Shown here piece by piece: positions 13,423 to 20,122 of a stretch of 24,383 nt of DNA. The translations under genes and the position numbers were made by a program. Under the pieces are notes generated by a model. It saw only the letters and a program-made list of their open reading frames with translations, was not told the origin of the DNA and made no database searches. The stretch's first letter is position 1. Every line of letters begins with the position of its first letter. The DNA lies in IMG/VR virus record IMGVR_UViG_3300045010_000867, positions 1 to 24,383 of that record; one strand, 5' to 3'. The DNA is from a virus.

Positions 13423-14010
13423 TTAAAGAGCTTTTGCGGAAGGAACTCCTTTGTACTCTCCAACTTTATTGCGACCGTATGAAGATTCCACATTTAACTG
13501 ACCATATCCAGATTTAAATATCGTTGCGCTAGGCACTCCGTCAAACAAATCGTTGTTATAGAAACTATAATATACTGTTCTCTTAGAATGACCATAGCCC
13601 GCATTGAAAGCGTTGGCCGAAGTGACTCCATCAAATACATAATTGCTGTAAAGACTATAATTGGCTGATCTATCTACGTGGCCATAGCCAGAAGTGAACA
13701 CGCCCAAAACACCCTTGTAGGTGTGTGGCCTAAAACGTGCGCCTTCGTAAGCGGCGCCGTTTTTAAATGTTCCCGAAAGTGGATGAACATAAAGCGAAGT
13801 TCCTTTAAAAATTTGCGACAAAAGCACATTGCCAGGATGGCTGCCGGTCCCGGGAACATGATTGTTATCTGGGGCACCGTCTAATACGTGACTATTCGCA
13901 AACAGCGGATAGAACGAATAGTTGCCCGCAGTACCCTTGTGGGGATTGACCATTCCCGAAGAGGACCTCCCTTTCAGAACTGGTCTTGGACCAACATAAT
14001 ATGTAGCCAT
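13423..14010 (-). CDS. repeat-built structural protein, 195 aa (candidate virion decoration or fibre component)
   Basis: The protein is made of repeats of about 30 residues ending in a [FYL]-[KD]-G turn, at G14, G45, G70, G100, G128, G158 and G188. The clearest copies are 107-136, 137-166 and 167-195, each opening with [SA]GYG and containing YSxYxxxxFDGVxSA. It is rich in G, Y, S and N and has very few charged residues and no cysteine, like beta-structured virion surface proteins. No family is recognised. AAGGAG lies nine bases before the ATG, and the gene is richer in G+C than its neighbours, so high expression is plausible. It is the last gene of the structural block, directly before the triple hairpin. 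The 68-base gap upstream holds a TATACT (14087-14082), a weak promoter candidate overlapping the end of the previous gene. Confidence 0.8.
   Translation of the reverse strand: MATYYVGPRPVLKGRSSSGMVNPHKGTAGNYSFYPLFANSHVLDGAPDNNHVPGTGSHPGNVLLSQIFKGTSLYVHPLSGTFKNGAAYEGARFRPHTYKGVLGVFTSGYGHVDRSANYSLYSNYVFDGVTSANAFNAGYGHSKRTVYYSFYNNDLFDGVPSATIFKSGYGQLNVESSYGRNKVGEYKGVPSAKAL
13426..13692 (-). repeat. three tandem 30-residue coding repeats in the 195-aa gene
   Basis: The last 89 codons contain three in-register units of 30, 30 and 29 residues. Each has [SA]-G-Y-G at its start and [YF]-[DK]-G-V near position 20. Similarity is at protein level; the bases differ at many third positions, so the repeats are old and kept by selection. 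Four weaker units precede them. Confidence 0.7.
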
Positions 14011-14078
14011 ATTTATTATCTCCTTAAACTAAGTTTTCCTATATAGTAAAAAGAAATAGGGTTTTTGCACTTTTAAAA

Positions 14079-15347
14079 TTAAGTATAATTTACAATTAGA
14101 TCAGATAGAACAGGAGCCGTTCCATCCCCAAGCTTATTAAGAGTTACCTCAATCCATATTGAGGTTGAACCAGGAATCGGATCTAGGGTATACAAAGAGC
14201 CCTGCCTATAGATAACCCTATAACTAAAAGCAGTTGAAATTAGCTCATCTGGGACATTATACATTTTGGGTATAACCTCTTCAACATTAAGTATTGTTGT
14301 ATTATTGGGGGCGGTAAATTTAATTATGGTTTTACCGCTATCAAGAAATTTTTGCGACCTGACATCCATATCTGATAACCCATATGTATAAATATACTTG
14401 CCGTTTTCCGTAACGTAATTTCTCTGCCTAAAAGAAACTCTTATTGCATTTATCTCAATTGGTGGGAAATAAAAACCAACAGGTCCCGCGTTTAGAATAA
14501 TGTCGGCACCCGCTGTTGACCACCCGCCGGGTGGCACTTTGCCAACGGCCTCATTTTGATTATTATAAAGCCTATTAAAGTTTAGCGGAATCCACTTATC
14601 ATTTGGATCAAGGTTCGGATTTGCATCGGATGTATATTCTATTGAGATAATATCTACACCGAAAATAGGATATGGAGTTATCGACATAAAGTTGCTGGCA
14701 GCTGAACCAGAAAAAGACGAAGGTATGTTTGTATATAAATACATCTGCGCACCGGCAGCTGATGGTAAATCAACAATAACGTTTCTTTTCCAAAACTTAT
14801 CAGAAGAATCCAACAATGAATAGTATATCGGCGTTGTGTCTATCTTGGATCCAGCCGTATCTACTCCAACAAAATTATTTTCTATTTTCATTTCAAGAAA
14901 ATCTGGTATAACCTGAGCTCCTGATGAATCAAAAAATTTTATCTTTGAATGCGAAGAACCCTGAACTTTGGGCAATGTGATTATATTATACACATAATCA
15001 AAACTTAGTGCATCAGTGCTACTTATTGCGAAGGTCGGATCATTAACGAATGAGGCGATATCTATTTGGGAATAAGTATAGATGGAAATTTTTTTATACT
15101 CAGACTCTGATGAATATTCAAGAGCTTTAACCCTATCCTCAAGATCTAAAACCGCCATTGACAAAAAGTGGTGATCTTTCAGGACTCTTTCAAATGCTTC
15201 AGATAACTTTTGATCCAGAATTCCAGACCTATTGTATAGGTGAACAAGATCTCTATAGTTTTGTTCTGCCCTTAGATTAAAATCTGCGCTATTTACTGGA
15301 CCATCGTATTGAACTGTTTTATTTTCTGAATTTAAAAAATCTGGCAT
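14079..15347 (-). CDS. tail/baseplate-like structural protein, 422 aa
   Basis: The N-terminal ~95 residues are helical with heptad-like hydrophobics (YRDLVHLYNRSGILDQKLSE, LDLEDRVKALE). The rest is beta-rich, with many S, N, Y and P residues, typical of tail or baseplate proteins. It contains NDKWIPLNF followed by YIYTYGLSDMDVR, which resemble motifs in the 882-, 549- and 730-aa proteins upstream. It ends with SIWIEVTLNKLGDGTAPVLS and a last strand, like the C-termini of those proteins. So it seems a shorter relative in the same family. No enzymatic motif is seen. The ATG follows the previous stop by one base, with GAGAAAGA upstream. Confidence 0.7.
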   Translation of the reverse strand: MPDFLNSENKTVQYDGPVNSADFNLRAEQNYRDLVHLYNRSGILDQKLSEAFERVLKDHHFLSMAVLDLEDRVKALEYSSESEYKKISIYTYSQIDIASFVNDPTFAISSTDALSFDYVYNIITLPKVQGSSHSKIKFFDSSGAQVIPDFLEMKIENNFVGVDTAGSKIDTTPIYYSLLDSSDKFWKRNVIVDLPSAAGAQMYLYTNIPSSFSGSAASNFMSITPYPIFGVDIISIEYTSDANPNLDPNDKWIPLNFNRLYNNQNEAVGKVPPGGWSTAGADIILNAGPVGFYFPPIEINAIRVSFRQRNYVTENGKYIYTYGLSDMDVRSQKFLDSGKTIIKFTAPNNTTILNVEEVIPKMYNVPDELISTAFSYRVIYRQGSLYTLDPIPGSTSIWIEVTLNKLGDGTAPVLSDLIVNYT

Positions 15348-15348
15348 A

Positions 15349-15783
15349 TTATCTTTCTCGTCTTTCTAATTGATTTATTTTAAAATTTAAATTTATGAGT
15401 TTTGCGGCTATAGAATTAGTAGTGTAGAGATTTACATTATCGTCACTAATTGATGGAGTTGCAGATGCCCCGGCATTGAAAAATGCAACTGAGTCTTTTG
15501 TTAAATCATAGTATTTTGCCCCATAATACTTTGACCCCACTTCTGTATCTATTTCGTGAGTACTGGATGTTTCAGCTCCAATAATAAGTTTTACTCTATT
15601 GAATATTTTTGTATTTATCAACTCTAATTCTATATATATTCTGCTAAGATCCATATATATTTTTTGATAAAAAAGATTTTCTTGACTACTTTTTCTTGCA
15701 GTTCTGTAAAAGGAGCGAATTCTTTTAAAAAGCGGCTGCCTCACTATATTTTTTTCATCTGAATTTTGATAGGTAACTGCCAT
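15349..15783 (-). CDS. hypothetical structural-block protein, 144 aa
   Basis: The 144-residue product has a basic N-terminal part (VRQPLFKRIRSFYRTARKSS), then a helix with regular hydrophobics (LSRIYIELELINTKIF), a central polar segment rich in S, N and Y, and a final helix KLINLNFKINQLERRER. It could be an adaptor between larger tail proteins. No family is recognised. AGGA lies eight bases before the ATG and overlaps the last codons and the stop of the 730-aa gene. The next gene starts one base after its stop. Confidence 0.65.
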   Translation of the reverse strand: MAVTYQNSDEKNIVRQPLFKRIRSFYRTARKSSQENLFYQKIYMDLSRIYIELELINTKIFNRVKLIIGAETSSTHEIDTEVGSKYYGAKYYDLTKDSVAFFNAGASATPSISDDNVNLYTTNSIAAKLINLNFKINQLERRER

Positions 15784-15788
15784 GATTT

Positions 15789-17981
15789 TTATCCTAACTG
15801 CTCGTCTTCAATTTTTTGATTATTTTTAAATTTTACAGTAAAAGAATCTATAGCTGGTGATCCTATCGGGTTTTGAGACCTAGACATATCTGCCCTTACT
15901 CTAATTGATTCAACTTTATTTGAATTATTGGTGAAATAAAATATTTTAGAACTTAATCTCATATTTGTTCTGCTAAAGATTTCTTTATTTCCAAAAAAAT
16001 TTTCTATTGTAAAAACATAATCATATACAGATCTATTCTTTTTAAATTCTAGTGGATCCACATAACTATAGTAGTCTAGGTAAACCAAACCATACTTAGC
16101 TAGGGTGCTGTCCTCCATCAGTGTTATTGCGCCGTTAGCGCTATCTTCCACGTCTATGGCTACCCTAATTGTATTTACACCTTGTTTAAAATTCCATTCA
16201 ATTAATTCAGAAAATTGACCAGATGGTATATAGGTTGGTTTTTCATTTACGTAAACAGCTATATTCCAATTTTTGGAATTGGCATCGTTTTTTAAAAATG
16301 TATGTCTCACTGTTTTTTCTGTTGCGCAGAAAACTTTCGTCTCCAAAAGAATACTGATTCCAGAAACATTCGGTCCCACAAAAAATGTTGAATCAGAAGA
16401 AACATCATATGCCGGTATAATATAAAGTTGTTTTATGCTTGAACGACCTGCAATTATTGAATTCCATGTTGAAAGTCCATCAACTTCATTAAAAATTTTA
16501 TTTGTATAATTTATATAATAACCCCTAGCTAATCCAGTTCCAAAAAGAATATAGGAATCATACGGCTCATCACCAATATCCACCTTAGCGATTCTATATA
16601 TAGTCTGATTGGGATATAGATCCAATATTGGATTTTGTTGATTGAGATTTGCATCACCGCTCTTTGAAACTAGGGGTATTTTTTCTATTTCTATTTTAGG
16701 ATTAGATACTTGATCGACAATTTTTTTTGACTTCAAATAAGTTCCCTCAAAAGAAATTACATTTGGATATGAAGCTAAAGTATCATTTTTTGTTGAGATT
16801 GGAATCCAATTAAAATCAGAGATTATTTGAGCCGCAGGATTGTCTTCCGCAACAAAATAAGATATAGTTCCATTTTCAATTCCTGACTCACTGGTCGATA
16901 GTGAAACGGCATCTATCGCTAAATTTTTGTTGTCTTTTGTCTTTAGGCTTATTGGTTTACTAACATAAGTGGCGGATCTTTCGTGATATTTGCCAGATAT
17001 TGCAATATCCCTAAATGCAAATCTGTACGCATATTTATCTTTTTTGGTCTCCTCAATGTAGTCTGGTTCTGATTTTAGTAGAAATAGATCTATGGATGCA
17101 ACACTACCTGCTTGAAAATTAAAAGAAAATCTATCATAATCTTTTGAAGATTTTTTAATAAAAATAGCATTTGTTTTTGTTGCGTCGAAGTAATTAATCT
17201 TGCAGTAAATTTCAACTGGAGAAATAGTATTTAATTTACCGGAAATATTAGAAATAATTATATTTTGATTTATTGGTAAATTAAGATTTAAACTTACCAA
17301 GCCAATTGAATCAAAAAAGAAAGTTTTCTGCCATTCTGTATTTTCTAACCCATCAAACACTGAGGCAAAAAATGATTCATTGGAAACTGGTTGATTAGTA
17401 TGAATGGAGTTTTTGTTAAAAGACAAAGAATAGGTAACCCCATTCGCAACAACACTTTTTGCTGATATCAAATCAAAAACAGCAGAATCGAGAGCTGGAA
17501 GACTAACTTTGCCGTTGGTAATGTCTACATACGCTGTAGTAAAATTAAGATCTGTCCCATCTGCTGTAGAAAAACTGTCGGTATAAGAGGCGTAAATGGA
17601 ATCAGAATTTTGATTTACGAAAGTAAGATCATCTATTTTATTTTCCAGTTCTATCCTTCTTGCTTTTAGATTCTGTAATCTTTTATTTAAAGCCGTGGTT
17701 ATTCTCATAATTTCTTCTGAGTTTTCAAGAAGAGAGTCATAGAGGATCTCAATATTGAATAGCGTAAAAAGCATTTTTTGGTTAACAATATTAACATCGC
17801 TTGCAAATAACTGCCTAAAGATTTCCGCATCTATGGGTAGTGGTTGACCAAGTTGATATGTTGAAAAATATTTAGAAAAAAACTCTAACATTTCTGACTC
17901 TTTTGGAATATAGCCAGAGGAATATAAATTTCTATAAACTACATCTAAAAACTTTTCTTTTTGAATGTTTGCTATGCTCAT
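15789..17981 (-). CDS. large tail/baseplate-like protein, 730 aa
   Basis: Residues 1-130 are helical, with a clear coiled-coil-like stretch (LNKRLQNLKARRIELENKI). After YASYTDSF the protein becomes beta-rich. A module in the middle reads YAYRFAFRDIAIS ... NWIPIST and closely parallels a module in the 882-aa protein; the C-terminus (ESIRVRADMSR ... SPAIDSFTVKF) parallels those of the 882-, 549- and 422-aa proteins. This suggests repeated duplication of one tail or fibre protein. No enzymatic motif is seen, so receptor binding or baseplate structure is most likely, not proven. The start overlaps the previous stop as ATGA. The last codons CAG-TTA-GGA-TAA also form the ribosome-binding site of the next gene. 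Confidence 0.75.
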   Translation of the reverse strand: MSIANIQKEKFLDVVYRNLYSSGYIPKESEMLEFFSKYFSTYQLGQPLPIDAEIFRQLFASDVNIVNQKMLFTLFNIEILYDSLLENSEEIMRITTALNKRLQNLKARRIELENKIDDLTFVNQNSDSIYASYTDSFSTADGTDLNFTTAYVDITNGKVSLPALDSAVFDLISAKSVVANGVTYSLSFNKNSIHTNQPVSNESFFASVFDGLENTEWQKTFFFDSIGLVSLNLNLPINQNIIISNISGKLNTISPVEIYCKINYFDATKTNAIFIKKSSKDYDRFSFNFQAGSVASIDLFLLKSEPDYIEETKKDKYAYRFAFRDIAISGKYHERSATYVSKPISLKTKDNKNLAIDAVSLSTSESGIENGTISYFVAEDNPAAQIISDFNWIPISTKNDTLASYPNVISFEGTYLKSKKIVDQVSNPKIEIEKIPLVSKSGDANLNQQNPILDLYPNQTIYRIAKVDIGDEPYDSYILFGTGLARGYYINYTNKIFNEVDGLSTWNSIIAGRSSIKQLYIIPAYDVSSDSTFFVGPNVSGISILLETKVFCATEKTVRHTFLKNDANSKNWNIAVYVNEKPTYIPSGQFSELIEWNFKQGVNTIRVAIDVEDSANGAITLMEDSTLAKYGLVYLDYYSYVDPLEFKKNRSVYDYVFTIENFFGNKEIFSRTNMRLSSKIFYFTNNSNKVESIRVRADMSRSQNPIGSPAIDSFTVKFKNNQKIEDEQLG

Positions 17982-19627
17982 GTCTGCTCTACTCTTCCTA
18001 TCAATTTATATGAAAATAATGTCGGAGTTGTATTGGAATATCTGGGCCTATAGATTTCTATCTTCACTTTTATTTTTTTTGTTTCAGAAGGAATATCTGG
18101 ATAATTATAATATCCTATTCCTTTTAGTTTTTCTCCATTTTTTGGAAACTGATTAAAGGATAATACCTCGGGTATTCCCGTAAATGGGTTTTCTATTGGA
18201 GATATTCTAATCCAGTTTTTTGCTTCATCTACAGAAATATATGTCTTTATCAATGATTCATTTTGTGAAATTGCGCTATAATCGATTTTGGAATTAAGAG
18301 ATATAGTAAGATTTTTAACATTGCATGGGAACTCAAAAGTATTGGAAACAAAATTTGAGCTAGATTCATAAAGTTGATAACCAATGTCTATTGATCGTAG
18401 GCCTATCGCAAAACGTTTTGCTTTATAAATCTCATAATCCTTTTTAAGACTTAATGTAGCTGTATATGTTTTGGGATTAAATGTCTGTTTTATAGTTTCT
18501 ATGTTAATATTTTGGAAGTTATTGCTAGACCATTGGTTTGAAGATATTTTTCCTTCAATATATAACTTAATTCGCTCAGCTGCGTCTTTAGATTCAGCTT
18601 TCCATGCAGAATTTATATCAGTAGTGGCTGCTTTTTCTTGCTGTTTTTCTAGTGTTTCAAATCCAGTAAAAGCATTGGTATAATAATACTTAATTAAAGA
18701 AGATCCAGATTGTCTCTGAAATGAAATCAAATATGAGTCCATCTTTTCTTGATCTTTATATGTTATATTAAGCTGCTTTACGAATAAATCTGATTGATCC
18801 TTAAAAATATTAGGCCTAGTTATTGGTGGAACTAAATCAAAAATATTATATTGCACTTCCCCAAACCCCAAAGAGCTAAGTGCGCTAGGATCAAATCTTG
18901 TTTGAGTATTCAATGAGGAAAGTTTCCCATCAGAGGGAAGCGGTTTCCAATACATATGCTTAATGTTAATTTCGGAACAATCATTCTGCTCGATGTATAC
19001 TTGTATTTCTGATGTAATTACTTCTGAAAAAACTAATTTTACTTTGTCATAAAAATAATTTTTTAATGAATTTGAATCCGTTGGAATTAATGCAGCTCCC
19101 ACATAAATGGGATCGTCAATTAAATCTATCTCTTTTGACTCTTTATCAATCGCAACTATTTTTGTTATTTTGAGCTGTGCGCTGGGTGCTTGGTCTGTTC
19201 CCCAAAACGGAATAATATCAATTGTATTTGCTTTTTCGGGTTTATCTGACTTAAAACTTAAAACCAATTTAAGGGGCTCTTTATCATTATGATCTATCCA
19301 AGATTTATATTTAACAACCTTTGAACTACCAGATACTTCTTCGTAAGAATACAAGAATTCATAACTTTTTGCTTCACGGAAAGGTGTGCTAGATTTGTTA
19401 ACGGAGATAGCTTCATATTCAAAATATGTTAAAGGATTTAAATCAGTAACATTACCGATAAGACCAGAAGAGGGATTATCCAGATAGCTATACCTATACG
19501 TTGAACCCCCATCTCCGTACGCGTAAACTGCATGATTATTGCCTAAAAATCCATTTGATTTATTTTCAACTACAGAAATCGATTTTGCTTTCCAGGCAGA
19601 AGATGATTTGAATGGCAGAGAAGCCAT
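17978..19627 (-). CDS. large tail/baseplate-like protein, 549 aa; second half of a split paralogue
   Basis: The product lacks the helical N-terminal part of its relatives and starts straight in beta-rich sequence. YLDNPSSGLIGNVTDLNPL and TYFEYEA, then LKLVLSFK and ANTIDIIPFWG, resemble a discoidin-like sandwich and match a region of the 882-aa protein. Later KRFAIGLRSIDIG ... NWIRIS and the C-terminus IKVKIEIYRPRYSNTTP match its relatives as well. The missing N-terminal part is encoded by the 183-aa gene just upstream in another frame, overlapping by 62 bases. The GGAGG before the ATG is only one base away, too near for normal initiation, so either coupling, frameshifting or a sequence error should be considered. 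Its stop overlaps the start of the 730-aa gene. Confidence 0.7.
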   Translation of the reverse strand: MASLPFKSSSAWKAKSISVVENKSNGFLGNNHAVYAYGDGGSTYRYSYLDNPSSGLIGNVTDLNPLTYFEYEAISVNKSSTPFREAKSYEFLYSYEEVSGSSKVVKYKSWIDHNDKEPLKLVLSFKSDKPEKANTIDIIPFWGTDQAPSAQLKITKIVAIDKESKEIDLIDDPIYVGAALIPTDSNSLKNYFYDKVKLVFSEVITSEIQVYIEQNDCSEINIKHMYWKPLPSDGKLSSLNTQTRFDPSALSSLGFGEVQYNIFDLVPPITRPNIFKDQSDLFVKQLNITYKDQEKMDSYLISFQRQSGSSLIKYYYTNAFTGFETLEKQQEKAATTDINSAWKAESKDAAERIKLYIEGKISSNQWSSNNFQNINIETIKQTFNPKTYTATLSLKKDYEIYKAKRFAIGLRSIDIGYQLYESSSNFVSNTFEFPCNVKNLTISLNSKIDYSAISQNESLIKTYISVDEAKNWIRISPIENPFTGIPEVLSFNQFPKNGEKLKGIGYYNYPDIPSETKKIKVKIEIYRPRYSNTTPTLFSYKLIGRVEQT

Positions 19628-20117
19628 TCCTCCGAGATATTAATGGTAGATTTTTACTATTTCCTATATCAATAAAATCCAGATTGTCAAAAGAATCACC
19701 AAAATAATAAAGGTCTGTTCCCGGACTATTCGAATACGTATTCAGAATATTGGTTTTTGATTTTATTCTATTTATAAATTTTGATTCTTTTTCTATTTCG
19801 GCATTAAACATATTAAAAAGAGAAACAATCATTCCAGTTTGATAATCTAATTGTTTGGCGAAGATGCTTAAATCGTCTGAGACGGATTTGATGAATCTAT
19901 TCATTTTTTGAGAACAGGGTGGTTCGCCTTTTATTATTGGTTCGTAATTTGAAATTTGACTAGTTGCATACTTGTTGACTTCTGTTATCAGCAAAATGTA
20001 TTCTTCCGCTATTTCTGAATAAGAAGCGTTTTTATTATTTTTATATTTATTTATGAAATCTTGAATTTTTTTTATAATCTGATCATAAAATATAGTGTTA
20101 GTAGATAATTGAGCCAT
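19566..20117 (-). CDS. helical N-terminal part of a split tail/baseplate paralogue, 183 aa
   Basis: The 183 residues are mostly helical (YDQIIKKIQDFINKYKNNK, YSEIAEEYILLITEV, ISNYEPIIKG, VSLFNMFNAEIEKES) and end in DLYYFGDSFDNLDFID. This corresponds to the helix-to-sandwich junction DLYNFSYIENFDNN of the 882-aa protein and YASYTDSF of the 730-aa protein. The final ~20 residues overlap the 549-aa gene in another frame and look like read-out. The start follows the 882-aa gene by five bases; AGG within CAG-TTA-GGT-TAA gives a weak ribosome-binding site. It may be a separate subunit that pairs with the 549-aa protein, or the first part of a frameshifted fusion. Confidence 0.7.
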   Translation of the reverse strand: MAQLSTNTIFYDQIIKKIQDFINKYKNNKNASYSEIAEEYILLITEVNKYATSQISNYEPIIKGEPPCSQKMNRFIKSVSDDLSIFAKQLDYQTGMIVSLFNMFNAEIEKESKFINRIKSKTNILNTYSNSPGTDLYYFGDSFDNLDFIDIGNSKNLPLISRRNGFSAIQIIFCLESKIDFCS

Positions 20118-20122
20118 AAAAA

